From assembly GCA_026214975.1 (NCBI GenBank), contig JAOBSW010001164.1, positions 62,001 through 126,000 on the forward strand: a stretch of DNA of 64,000 bases, given 5' to 3'. Below, piece by piece: positions 1-10,835 of this stretch; within the stretch, counting starts at the first letter, position 1; each line of letters begins with the position of its first letter. Position numbers and translations under genes: made by a program. The stretch is from Gentiana macrophylla (lineage: Eukaryota > Streptophyta > Magnoliopsida > Gentianales > Gentianaceae). The notes under the pieces were generated by a model that was not told the origin of the DNA, made no database searches, and saw only the letters and a program-made list of their open reading frames with translations.

Positions 1-145
1 AAGTGTAGAGTATACATATGAATCCAAGTATGATACATTCAGAAGGAGACCTTATGGAAACCTACCAAGAATCATACTTGCCACTAACAATCAAGGACCC
101 AAACAGATATGGGTACCCAAAATTCATTGATTTTGTCATGCAGAT
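1..145 (+). pseudogene. copia-A gag-protease linker fragment (Sirevirus)
   Basis: This fragment aligns end to end with 16906-17045 of copia-B, the stretch just before the protease, including the residues GPKQIW followed by a stop. It continues past the left edge of the window. At about 145 the homology to the gag-PR linker stops abruptly and the sequence becomes the spacer that lies before the additional ORF. Protease, integrase, RT and RNase H are therefore missing from this copy, so it is an internally deleted, non-autonomous derivative. Confidence 0.75.
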
Positions 146-622
146 TAATTGATGCTCAACAGTGACTGGTCCAATCAAAAGTCAAGATAAGGACAGGATT
201 TGGACATTGGATCAATTGAAGGAATCAGCAGCCTGTTTTACCTTTTGTCAACAATCTGCTGAAGATCTCCCTTGTCGGCAGATCTCATTGAAGTTTGTTC
301 ACCTATCAAGACTCTCTTTGAAATATCGCTCATCAAGAAAGTCAATTGGTCAAATCATTTCATTGGACAACCCTCTTTCGCGCCAAAATGATCTTTATGA
401 CCTTAGTTAATGGATCGGACGGTTATAAAAGTCATGAAGTTAGATAGTGGGCACGTGTCGGAATCTCACAAAACCCAATTCAAATCATGGTTTAATGCAC
501 CAAGATTCATTAGATCTCTATCTTATTTATGTCGTATCACTGTGTGAACGAAATCTCCTGATTCTTTCTTCTCAAAGTATCAATCTCAACCCATTTTCTC
601 TCAAGATTTCTCTACAGAATCA
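146..622 (+). other. Spacer upstream of copia-A aORF
   Basis: This is non-coding sequence homologous, on the opposite strand, to roughly 31831-32300 of copia-C; both share an ATCGGACGGTTA block (413-424 here). It contains a TATA-like TTATAAAAG at about 423-431 and probably carries the leader of the aORF. The short reading frames here have no family resemblance. Confidence 0.55.
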
Positions 623-2509
623 ATGGCGGACCAAGTTCAGATTGGAACCTGTCAAAGCGTTGCCAGATACGTTTCAGATTGTGGAATGTCGAAGTTGTCT
701 ATCAAAATAGGACGAAGAATCAAGAGAATACCTGGTCTTGAAAAATTACTCAACAATCGTCTGGAAACAATATCTTATGTCAATGTTCTTGAGTTTTGGA
801 AGAACATGAAGATAGATGAAGAAGATGATGATAGATTTGAGACAACTGTCAATGGCTACACCCTCAAGATTGATTCAAATACCTTAAGAGAAATTTATGG
901 TTTTGGACCTGCCAATAATGCTCACAAATATCCAGAAAATGCAGGATCTGGAAGAATGGAATTTGTGGAGCAAATAAAAACAAACAAAACCATCCCCTCT
1001 TCTCTAAGCATAAGTGTCAGACACATAAGGTTGGAATACAAAATTTTGAGCAGGATTCTTGCAAAGAACATTTTGGGATTCAGTGGTAGTTTGGATACAC
1101 TAAGTGGATCTAAGATAGATTTGATGACAATCATTTGCAAAGGCAGAAGGGTTGACTGGGCTGGCTATCTTGTCTATTATCTAAGAAAAGTCTTTTCAGA
1201 AGAAAAGAATGAAGTTAGAAGAACTAATACAAAGCCTTTGGGTCTGTTGGTGCAATCCATCCTGAACCATCTTGCTGTGCCTGATGTTACACCAATAAGT
1301 ATCAACAAGTCAAGGTACAAGCCTGAGGTTACACAAGTTATTCCAGAGTTAGAGATGTCTGAAGGTTCAGAAAATAATGATAATCTTGATAATCATGATA
1401 ATGAGGTTGATCAGCAGACTGTACAAAAAGAGAAGTCTGCTAAACCAAAATAAAAAGAAAAAAAGGAGAAGAGAAAAGATATTGTTCTTGAGCAACCTGC
1501 TGAAGTAGCAGGAACACTAGAAAAGAGAATGAAGAAGATTAAAGTTGTTAAAAAAAGTGAATCCGTATCCATCAAGTCTACACCAGCGAAAAAGAAGCGC
1601 AAAAGGATTGCTGAACTTCTTACTGAAGTAGAAGCAAAGACTGCAAAGTCTATAAAAAGAAAAAGCTCTGAATTTGATGATTATGAGCAATCCTTGTCCA
1701 AGAAAATGAAGAAGTTATTAAAGAAGAAGAAACATAGAAAGAGAAAAGAGTTGAGAACTCTTGAAAGACATAGAAAACATGAGCAGTCTACTGAACAAGT
1801 TGAGAAACCTGTTGTTGAAGAGGAAGCAAGATTTCAGGGGGAATATCAGTCTACTGTCGTACCTGCTGATGAGCATGAAATCCAAGAAGAATATTTCTTA
1901 GAAGCAAATGAGTTGAGGACTCATGAGTTGCTGCAGGCAGATTCCCTTGAGATAGACGCAGAAATGGAATTCACCAAGTATTTAGCTGAAGAGTTATTGG
2001 ATCAACAATTTGCTCCATCTACTTCAAAGAAAACAGGGTTTTGGTTGCCCTTTGAGAAGATAGAAAAGGCAAAGGAGAAAAAGGAAAGAGTTAACCCAAA
2101 CATTCAATTGATCAGTGATTACTTTGCTTGGAAATTTGGGTTATACCAGAAGCAAAAACCAGCTGCTGAGTCTATGACAAATTTTGAACATTGGGCTTTT
2201 GGGCAGTTGGGTATAGATAATCTAAGTGAATTGTTGGACACTACCCTTCTACAAACAAGACTGATGGATCTCTTGGATGAAAGTAGGAAGAACAGCAGCA
2301 TACACATCAAAGATCCATCTGGACCTAATGACAGTGTTGATTTCTCTGATTCTAGTGATAAGGATGATGAACCAGTTTTTCCAGGAGAAGGAAGTGGAGT
2401 TCCTGTTGGAGGAACAAACATTCCTGTTGGAGGATCATTAAAAGAAGTTGAGAAGTCTCATCAGATCGGCAAGGTCAGCAAGGTAAAGATGCTAACAAAG
2501 AACTTTTGA
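623..2509 (+). pseudogene. Sirevirus additional ORF (aORF), copia-A copy
   Basis: The ATG at 623 opens a frame that runs to 2509 with one in-frame TAA at 1451-1453 (codon 277); both halves are in the same frame, so one substitution breaks it. Residues 1-245 form a folded-looking region resembling the 'putative plant transposon protein' domain type (my recognition, not searched). It is followed by a Lys-rich stretch (about 285-375) that could be a nuclear signal, a conserved helical block beginning with WLPFEKI (about 473-555), and an acidic Ser/Asp tail. No signal peptide or membrane segment is visible, so an envelope role is not supported here. Two further copies occur: 31830-30248 plus 12802-11491 (minus), and 26063-28278. 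Relative to copia-B the C-terminal domain is missing. The start is chosen because the homologous copy in copia-C aligns from this residue. Confidence 0.7.
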
Positions 2510-3052
2510 TGGAATTCTTTGAAGAAATAATTTGGTGAAGTACCAAAGACATGTCCTGGAAGAGTTGAGAAATATCAGAAATGATTGTGCCAATCTAAAA
2601 ACTCAACTGGACAGGCAAGAGAAAAAGTTTGATGATTTGATAAATCTGATGAAACATAGAGCTTGCTGAAGCTGCTGGAACATTTCAATCTGCTGGATAA
2701 AATCCTTATGTTACTAAGAGGATCAACCTACTGAAGTAGACCTTGTATTCAAAAATTACTGAAGTTGATAAAATGACAATATCAAAGGGGGAAGAAGATA
2801 TTTACTCAGAAGAGTACCTTTGGTCTGATGTACCATTTTTGTTGATAATGTCAATAAGGGGGAAGAAGGTAATACAGCAGAAGCAAAGTGGAATTTGAAG
2901 GAAATACAGCAGTAGCAAGTGAATTGTCTTTATCTAGTTTGTAACAACTGAACAATTGATTATAATAAGAATTGATCTAGTGTGTTCTGTTTTTAATCTT
3001 TTTGCTTTGCTGTAAGTGAGGGTATTGACATCATCACCAAAAAGGGGGAAAT
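2510..3052 (+). other. aORF tail remnant with multiple polypurine tracts
   Basis: A shifted frame (about 2551-2669) encodes a coiled-coil-like stretch starting HVLEELRN, matching the aORF of copia-B near 27250, so this is decayed aORF 3' sequence. Purine tracts of the form AAGGGGGAAG occur at about 2784-2794 and 2855-2866, and AAAAAGGGGGAAAT abuts the LTR at 3039-3052. Repeated PPT-like tracts before the 3' LTR are a known Sirevirus hallmark. Confidence 0.6.
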
Positions 3053-4841
3053 TGTTGGACAAGATTTTTTAAGGGAAATTGTTGGACAGTTATAATCAAT
3101 CCAGTTGGTTTTATTGAAGAATTATTGTACATCCTTTTAACAATCCTCAGGTTTTGGTGATGAGTGTCATACTAGCTGTTATAGTTTGCAAAGGCAAAAA
3201 GATGTCTAGATATGTTGTATAGGATTTACTAGAGTTCGATCTTTGTATAGGTTTAATCAAACAAGCTTTGTAAAGGTCTGCTGATGTGTATCAGCAAACT
3301 AGTCTAGATCAGTAGGGTAGTTAGGTCAGAAGACTTCTCTGGAACCTGCTGAAGACTGAAGGCTGAGGGGTCAAACTCAGTTAATGAAGGCTGAGGGATC
3401 AAACTCAATTAATGAAGGCTAAGGCATCAAACTTAGTATTTAAAGATAAGGATATGTGATTTAAATTTAGGCAAGTCTGTGGTGACCTAAATTGATCATA
3501 TATACCTATGGATGAAGGTCTGAGTTCCTTAAAGTTAATTGAAGGACTGGAACTTAGTTATAAGATGAAATGGTGTTATCTAACTTAATCAAATAAAGTT
3601 AGATATAAAAGATTAATATATGATTTATCATATATTAATGGAGACGAATTTAATCTGTTTTCAGCAGGCCTTGTAAAACACTCTGCTGATGGTACAGATA
3701 CCTTATCTGATCAAAATCCGATGGAAAAAGACATCTAACTACTTTGCAAGATGAATGGCTGAGATTAAATAGACGTTGAAGTGTTTCAGAAGTCAAATTG
3801 AACAGCCTAGAAAGCTGACAAAAAGCGGACTGACAGTGTCAGTACTTTGTTTCAGTTGTCATCCATCAGAAGCCAAAAAGGTCAAAAGCAACGGCTATTT
3901 TCTAGAATTGGAGCCTATATATAAAAGACTCCTGATTAGATTATAGAGAGAGAACAACAAGAGAGAATATGAAAAATACTGGAAGGAAAATCTTTTGAAG
4001 ATCAAATTTAAAATACAAAAAGATCAAGAAACTTAGAGAGTGTTAAATAACCTGCTGAAGCTGATATTGCAAGATCTAGAATTAACTTCAAGGGTAACAA
4101 GACATAAGCTGTCAAGTCACATCAAGTCAATCACTTGAAGTTCCTGAAGCTGCTGATCACCCTGCTGATCAAGCTGCTGAAGACAGAATCATTCAGTTGA
4201 TTCAAACCTTGATTCTACAATCATTTGTTGGAGGCGTTGAAGCACTTTGGAGTGTGAAGGACTGTGTTTGTGGTGGAGTGGTGAAGAGGCAATCCTACCT
4301 TGAAGGACCAAAGTGAGAAGCCTCTGGAGGAGCAATACCACCTTCTTCGATTTCTTGTATCTGTGAAGCCATAGTGATTGGTCAGGGATGATAACTAGGA
4401 CCTTTGTAACAAGAACCTCAAAGTTCTTAGTGATACCTCCTACACCACGAGGAGAAGAGTGGAGTACTGAGATTACACCCACCGGAACCACTATAAAAAT
4501 TCTGTGTTTTATTTACTTAGTGCATTTAATCTTTATCATATTCACTTCCACATATTAACACACTCTCACACAAGTCACTACGGAAGTATCTAATACTTAG
4601 TAAACACCAGCACAACAAATTTAAAAAGGCTTATACTCTTATATTTCCGCTGCAACATATTCATTAAACTTGACTCAAGAGAGGCTAATGAGACATCAAA
4701 GACTTATTGAATCATCGCTAGCTTCAATGAGACATCAAGAACTCTTTGAAATTTCTTGAGTTTGTTTTAACTCCGAGTTTTTAGTGATAAGTTTATTCAC
4801 CCCCCCTCTAAACTTATCCAAGCCTTTCCAAGGGACTAACA
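3053..4841 (+). repeat. copia-A 3' LTR
   Basis: This 1.79-kb LTR begins TGTTGGAC and ends GGACTAACA, giving TG...CA ends with a TGTT/AACA inverted repeat. It is homologous to 12803-14580 and 28445-30247. A TATA box (TATATATAAA, 3916-3925) marks the U3/R boundary. A second TGTTGGAC at about 3080 shows a short duplication at the 5' end. The right flank is pararetrovirus sequence. The 5-bp target duplication expected at 4842-4846 (AGATG) cannot be confirmed because the other end lies outside the window. Confidence 0.85.
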
Positions 4842-6078
4842 AGATGGTTTTATTAAACCTTTCTGTAAAAGAGATTCAATTTCTTTTTTACATAATTCTA
4901 AATATTCAGAATTCATTTGACAAGGACGAGCCTTAGTAGGAATTTTCCTTTCATCAAAATCTTCTTCATAAGGAAGATCGACTATATGTCTTTTCCTATC
5001 CCAAAATGCATTAGGATGATCACTACATATTTCAATAGAAAATTTATAAGATAAGTTATTAATCTTTTCTTTAAGCTTTGGATTAGAAAGCTTATCTTCA
5101 ATAGAAAATAAATTAACTTCTTGTTTTAAAGAATTCAAATGTAAATTCTTATTTTCTATAAGATTTTTAATCGTATTTAAAAAACTAGGTATAGGTTTAG
5201 TAATAAAATTAAATTCAATTTTATTTCCTTCAAAACTACCTATTATACCTGTTTCATTAACTTGAGTTAAAGGATATATTTTTTCAAGAAATGGAGTACC
5301 AAGTATAACTTGATTAGTAATATTTTTTACAAGTAGAAAACTTGTAGGTATACAAATATTATTTTTACAAATATATGCTTTAGGAAGTTTAAACTTTATA
5401 TCAAGTTTTTCACCACCTGCATGACTTAGAGTCATAGTAGTTTTTTCAAAATATTTTGTAGGAATTAATCCTTCTTGTATAACATTCATGTCCGCACCAC
5501 TATCAATTAAAGCAATTAATTCTTTTTTATAAGAATTATTTATAAGTAAATTAACTTTAACAAACCATTTTTGAGAAAAAATAATACTTAAATTATTTAA
5601 AAAATTGTCTTGTTCTAAGATTGAAGGTATGCCTTCTGTATCACAGGTTTCCAAATTAATTTGCTTATTTAATTCTAAAATAGAAATTCTTTCTTCTAAA
5701 TTTTCATTTTGTCTCTTTAAATGAATTATTTCATTTTTTAAATTTGTTATTTCCTTAGAAAGCTCAACTATAGTAGTTGGTCTTTCAACTGATTGTCTTT
5801 CTTTTAATATTTTAATAACATTATTCATTGAATAAGGTTCTTGAGAAGTTTTAACATCAAATTCATTAGCTGCATTCGAAGATGATGGAACTTCTGCAAT
5901 ATTATCAATTAATTGAGAACGAAGCTCAGAGTTCTTAATTAATTTAAGAAATTCAACTATATTATTGTTTGATAATACATTTATCTCTAAATCTTTAAAT
6001 TGAGAAAGAATTTTATAAAATTCTTCTCCTTCTTCCTTATCATGTTCAATACACTGAATATTCTGTATACATGAAGTA
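4842..6078 (-). pseudogene. EPRV protease and start of reverse transcriptase
   Basis: The frame is open from the stop at 6079-6081 down to the LTR junction. An N-terminal leucine- and Glu/Lys-rich stretch looks coiled-coil (about 5640-5830). The retroviral-type aspartic protease follows, with the D-S-G-A-D active site near 5500 and the ILGTPFL flap-side motif near 5300. The start of RT (PTKARP and the basic GLIKP stretch) ends at 4849. RT catalytic motifs and RNase H are absent because copia-A interrupts the gene; any remainder would lie left of copia-A, outside the window. In caulimovirids the protease cleaves the polyprotein and RT copies pregenomic RNA. Confidence 0.8.
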
Positions 6079-7310
6079 CATCAAATATCTGTATCAGAAG
6101 AATATAAAGATTCATTATCTAATTGTGAGATATAGTTATCTTTAGATAAATTATCAGAACTTTCTTCATCTGAAGAAGATTTCTCAGATTCTGAATTAAG
6201 AAGTATTTTTGAAAGATTTAATTTTAATTCTTCATTTTCAATAGAATTAATTTTCTTTTTCATTTTACATCTATTAGCATAATGACCTATTTGGCCACAT
6301 TTAAAACATTTTTTATCAGGTTTAAATTTTTCTTTATTCTTTCGCTTATATTCTTTTTCTTCTAATTTTTTCTTTGAATATCGCTTCTTCTTTTTCCCTT
6401 TATAAAAGGAATCAGAAGATTTTTCTCTTCTTTTATCTGTCTTATTATGGAAAGATTTTTTAGAAGAAGATGGAATATCCATACCAAATTGATCACAAAA
6501 TCTACCTAATTGTGATTTTTCAGACAAGTTTTGTCTTTTGATTTGTTGATTTAATTTTTAGTTTTTTGTCCAGAAGGACAAAATTATCAAAAAAAAGGGG
6601 ATAGAAGGACATTGTAATTTAATAAGGACAAAAGTAACATTTATGAAGTAACATATATGAAGTAACATATGTGAAATAAAGTAAATATGAAGTAACAATT
6701 GTGAAATACAAAGTAACATTAACACATTAAGTAACATTTTTAAAGTAACATTTGTGATTTTTGTCCTTTATAATCATGAAAATGTTACTTTTGTCCTTGC
6801 AGACCCATTTATCAAATTTTTTGTCCTTATGGCCCCTTCCCCCTTTAATTTTATCTCATTACAAAGGGCTAAACCCTCTTGTATAATAGTACCTATTAAT
6901 TTACCATAGGTATAATAATCATAAGGTATATTAAGAAAATCTTTTCTTAAATTTTTCCTAACCTTTTCAGCAAAAAGATAAGGCAATCCATCAATAAATT
7001 TGGATTTCCAATGAGAGCTATTACTCTCTGGTAATTTCATAACTCTATTTAAAAATGTATCTTTATACCACCTAAAATCTGTCAATGTTTTACATCTCAG
7101 ATTTTGTAATAAAGTACGAATATTTTCGCAATTATCAGACATTCTTCCTGTAAAATGTTCTAGAATAGTAGTAACTAAAGTATAAACTACATTTTCAAGA
7201 ATATGATTATTTTCTTGTTTAACAGAATTTAAGATATGATCTTTATCACTTAAACTTAAATAATTATCCCACCAACCTTTAAGTTGGCCGGTAAAACCTG
7301 CAATAATCAT
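6079..7310 (-). pseudogene. EPRV capsid protein region with zinc knuckle, MITE-interrupted
   Basis: The right part (7310 down to 6853) holds a gag/coat-like helical domain with a GQLKGWW motif. The left part (6549 down to 6081) holds a Lys-rich region and a CCHC zinc knuckle (C-X2-C-X4-H-X4-C, about 6270-6310) followed by an acidic Ser/Glu tail. Both parts are in the same frame. They are separated by a 285-bp MITE plus a 9-bp duplication, 294 bp in total and a multiple of three, which adds stops but does not shift the frame. The frame ends at a stop at 6079-6081, past which it continues open, so that stop is probably a nonsense mutation. Confidence 0.75.
6559..6843. mobile_element. MITE, probably Mutator-type, inside EPRV capsid region
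   Basis: This 285-bp AT-rich insert is flanked by the 9-bp direct repeat TTTAATTTT (6550-6558 and 6844-6852), the length typical of Mutator-like elements. Its arms form an imperfect terminal inverted repeat containing AGGACAAAA blocks. The innermost part is perfect: AAGGACAAAAGTAACATTT near 6624-6642 against its complement near 6779-6797. The loop holds about six copies of an AAGTAACAT-type minisatellite (6630-6750). It has no coding capacity. The virus-like reading frame resumes on both sides exactly at the duplications. Confidence 0.75.
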
Positions 7311-8302
7311 TTTGCAACATTTTTATCAGTATTACCTGAAGATTTACATATTGTAATATACATTAACATTCTATGTATCATGCTATATATTTGTTTATCA
7401 GCATAACCATCCAGGTTCCATTCATAAATACATATTCCTGAATAGCTATTATTAATAACATACTCTTGTTCTTCATGAAGAGTATCAATAGGAGATGGTC
7501 TTCTATAATAATAATTGTGCTGAGTAGGACGATCAGCATATTTACCATATTTTTTAATTCTATTTAATTCAAATTGAACTGTATCTTTATGATTACCAGT
7601 TCCAATAATATTTGAAATATCTTGATCCAAAGTATTTAACTTTAGATTCTTAAATTTCTCTTCAATAAATTTTTCTAAGTCTCCTCTAGGCTTTAAAATA
7701 AAATCTTTAATATCAGGAGGAAGTTGAAGATGAGAAGTTATAACAATATTATCAATATCTTTACCAGTATCGTTTCTATGTTTGTTTAAAGATATATCTT
7801 TTATTATAGAAAAGATTCTTTCTGTTCTTTCAGAAATTATAGCTATTTGTTCTCCTAAAATATTTAAATATAAATTTGTATAATTTTGATTCATCAATAA
7901 TTGATTTAATTCTTTAAGTGTAAAAGTTAAAGAATCATTTTCAATTAATTTAGAAATTGCATTAAAATTAAGTATTTTACCACTTTTTTCTATAGAAAAA
8001 GCTTGTTGTGGAGGATATATTCCTTTCATTAATTTACCTCCTTCTATTTTGAAATCTCTTTCAATAATGCACAAATATTGTGGGACATAAGTGGAAATAA
8101 ACCATGGAATAAAAGTAACTAAGTTATTTTCATTAGCAAGAAATTTATAAAATTCTTCTTGATAGTAATCTCTATCTTCTTTTGGAATATGATCAAAAAA
8201 CCAATCATGAAAAGGTTTCCATTTTGGAAGATTAAATTCATCTTTAATAGTTTTCCTGGCCAATGAGCCTGGACTAAAATCTATTTTAGGTGTAAAATCC
8301 AT
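7307..8302 (-). pseudogene. EPRV polyprotein segment between movement and capsid regions
   Basis: An open frame of 331 codons. The N-terminal half contains an aromatic-rich block (WKPFHDWFF) and the C-terminal part has a Tyr/Arg-rich PSPIDTL segment followed by a helical WNLDGY block that leads into the capsid domain. At 7307-7310 this frame ends in TGA overlapping the next ATG (ATGA), within a short A run. The encoded sequence reads on smoothly in the next frame, so I interpret this as a one-base indel rather than a true gene boundary. Confidence 0.65.
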
Positions 8303-8748
8303 TAAACATTATAATCCATTTCTGATTCAGTGATATTTGAATCAACAACTCTTTTACCTGTAACTATATTATTTTTATCTAATGATAAATTTTTAACATA
8401 ATTTTCTCGTAATTGAAAAGTAGAAACCCTACTAGGTTCAGGTATTTGAATATTTTCAAAAGGAGAAATAAAAGATCTCATAGATATAGATCTTGACAAT
8501 AAACTTCTTGGATTATTTTCCAATTGTGAATTCATACTGATAGAAATATTTCCATCTGTACTCTGGACTATATTAGTCACATCCTGACAAATAACAGGAA
8601 CTTTTGGTACTGCATTGGCAATTTGCCAAGTATCTGGTAGAGGAATTTCCTCCCATTTTATAGATCTACGAGTCGTAATATTCGACTTACTAAAATTTGT
8701 TTCTATGAGAATTGTCTCATTTAAAGATTTATCCTTTATCTTACACAT
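8302..8748 (-). pseudogene. EPRV movement protein C-terminus and linker
   Basis: This frame continues the movement-protein region of 8754-8905 after a one-base frame change near 8750. It contains a basic RRSIKWEE block typical of the end of the 30K-type movement domain in caulimovirids, then a Ser/Asn-rich linker. It ends at 8302 in a TAATG stop-start overlap with the next segment. Cell-to-cell movement through plasmodesmata is the family role. The frame changes at both ends lie in or next to short homopolymer runs. Confidence 0.6.
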
Positions 8749-8749
8749 A

Positions 8750-8905
8750 GGATTTAAAGTATGTAAGGCTTATAGTAAATTCTATAACAAATACAAATTA
8801 TTTCAGATCCAGGTGCATAGTTATAACCATGTGTTTTTACATTCATAGTTAAAGAATCAAGAATATTGATATATGATAAAGATAATTGTAGATTAGGATA
8901 AACAT
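8750..8905 (-). pseudogene. EPRV movement protein core, partial
   Basis: This encodes a beta-rich stretch around an ILDSLTMNVKTHGYN block and a CYRIYYK motif that I recognise as the conserved core of 30K-superfamily movement proteins. The N-terminal half of the protein is missing. The similarity fades between 8905 and 8930, where the neighbouring LTR-like block begins. Confidence 0.6.
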
Positions 8906-10835
8906 TGTTGAGCTTGAAATTCACCCACACAAAAATACATTTATAAAAGACTCGCAAAACCGTGGGTAAACCAACTCTCTAACCGGCAGTGGACCGGATC
9001 GATTGTTAGAATAGCTACAGGAGTACGAGGTCGAACCCAAGGTATAAGTGGTTTGTAAATACCAAAGTGAACGTGTTTCTTATTCTAGGCGGATAAACAA
9101 TTAAAACAACTAGAACACACCATTGTTCCACCACCCCACCGAAATTAACAAGAAAAACACATATTCATTCGTAAGTCTTGGATTATAATCTACTAAAGAG
9201 GCGTTTCCTCTCTCGGTTCATCGCCTTTTAATTAGTTCCCCTCTCGGTACAACTAAAGCATTTATAGATCAAAGATTTGGATATGAAATCCTAATCTAAC
9301 AATATTCTCCCTCAACTCTCGCTTGTTGGAAAAATATTATCACTCTCCTTCACAGTAATCTACGAATTTATCAACTTTCGTTTGTTTAAATTCGATTAGC
9401 ATGCAACACACGTATTGTTCATACACATTGCACTTTAGACAATTCAAAACATGAAGGAAGAACAAGAAAGCTTACGAGAACGAATGAATGCGAAATCCTT
9501 ATTTATTCCGGTGATGGTAGCTTCACAAAGGTGGTTCTAGCTTTGAGCACTTAGCCACTCATAACGACGAAAATAACAACGAAAAAGGAAAAAAAAAATA
9601 CTATATATATATATAAGCCTCTGTCAAAATGTCATGGATTAAAAACGGCGGGAAGTTTTACATAATATCCTTCTGTCAATGCCAGAAGTCTATTAAAACC
9701 AAATTAAATCCTTAATCCAATCATTTGCCAGATTCTCATATATATAGATATATTTATGACAAAATGAAAGAACAAGAAAAAGAACGAAAAACGAAAATGA
9801 AACTATATTAAAACGATAACAGTACTACTTTATTTATTTATACATATACATGTATATATACATACATAGACATATGTATACATACACGGGCCCAAAACGA
9901 AAATAAAAACATAAGAAAAGAGAAGAAGGGAGATGGGAGAATTCTTGGCCAAGAGTGGCCAAGAAGGGGCGAGTATTAAGGATGGAGATTGGGGGGTTTA
10001 TATAGGGAGAGATATATGAGGGAGGTAGCATATAGGAAGGTTGTATAAGGGAGGTAGCATTTGGGGGATGGTAGGAGTTAGTTGGGTAGGCTTGGAGGTT
10101 GTTGGAGAGGCTTGGGAGGAATGATGAGTTTAGCATGTGAAGGTGATGAGTCACCAATAGTTTGTTAGGATTAATCATCACAAGGTAACAGGCAACATTT
10201 GAGCTAAAAATCTCCCGGTTCGTCCCGAAATTCCAGCAGTTCGGTAAAAAAAATCATAACTTGAGTTGTAGACCTCCGATTGACGTGATTCAAAATGCGT
10301 TGGAAAGATCGTTTAAATATATACAACTTTTGTCAAGAACGCTTCTCCAGAAAATGCCTCTAAACTTGGTCAAATTTCCATCAAAAACAGGTTACGGTAG
10401 AAGCGCGTAGGAAAAATGATCCGTTGAACTCGTAAACTTGTGGCATCTTCTTCTTTCCCTCAAAATCCATATTTTAGGCCTCAAAACATGTCGTCACTCG
10501 GGATCTTGGTCAACCTATAATTCTTCAATAAATCACAAAATACCAAGCGTAAATCCGACACGACTCTCCGGTTACTAAACCGGTACAAAACTTATAAAAA
10601 CACGATATTTTACATAATTATTACTACTAACATACTTAGTTAAATCTAAGGAATTTATGACTCGAAATGATATAATAATGATCAAAATGATATCAGAAGT
10701 GGGGTAAAAAGTTATAAAAATAACTATGAATTTTTCCTTTAACAAACATCAAAATAAACTGGACCATGTGCCAGACTAGACTGTATAATTCCCATAAGGA
10801 ATTTTCTTTTCCCCCGTGGATTTTGGTGTGTGACA
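8906..10835 (-). repeat. Minus-strand LTR-like block of an unidentified gypsy-like element
   Basis: Read on the minus strand it starts TGTCACACACC at 10835, the kind of start common in plant chromovirus LTRs. It has a TATA box (CTATATAAACC, about 10000-10010) and ends near 8906-8930 in a segment clearly homologous to the end of another LTR at 37879-38010. Shared features are TTTATAAA, a CTAACCG block and a GGTCGA-ACC block. Inside are AT-rich microsatellite stretches (9600-9620, 9835-9885) but no credible gene. No target duplication was found: 8901-8905 is AACAT and 10836-10840 is ATGCT. It may therefore be a truncated element rather than a clean solo LTR. Confidence 0.45.

Larger units (their letters stand above)
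4842..8905 (-). mobile_element. Endogenous pararetrovirus fragment (Caulimoviridae, petuvirus-like)
   Basis: On the minus strand the order is C-terminal movement protein, capsid region with zinc knuckle, aspartic protease and the first part of reverse transcriptase. This is the single-polyprotein order of petuviruses and florendoviruses; petuvirus-like is my best guess. The left end is cut by the copia-A LTR at 4842, exactly within RT. The right end, within the movement protein, fades at 8905-8930 into an LTR-like block. The fragment is AT-rich and carries at least three frame changes, one in-frame stop and a MITE insertion, so it is an old and inactive copy. Confidence 0.8.

Noticed and set aside
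4189..4491. 100-codon minus-strand frame in the copia-A LTR
   Set aside because: It lies wholly inside the R/U5 part of an LTR, has no motif, and is not kept open in the other LTR copies.
9000..9060. B-box-like GGTCGAACCC suggesting a tRNA or SINE
   Set aside because: No A box at the right distance, no cloverleaf, no poly-A or target duplication; a related string occurs at 37980-38005 as part of a shared LTR end.
9834..10181. 115-codon minus-strand frame rich in Pro, Ser and Tyr
   Set aside because: It crosses the TATA and leader region of the LTR-like block and includes an AT microsatellite; composition rather than selection explains it.
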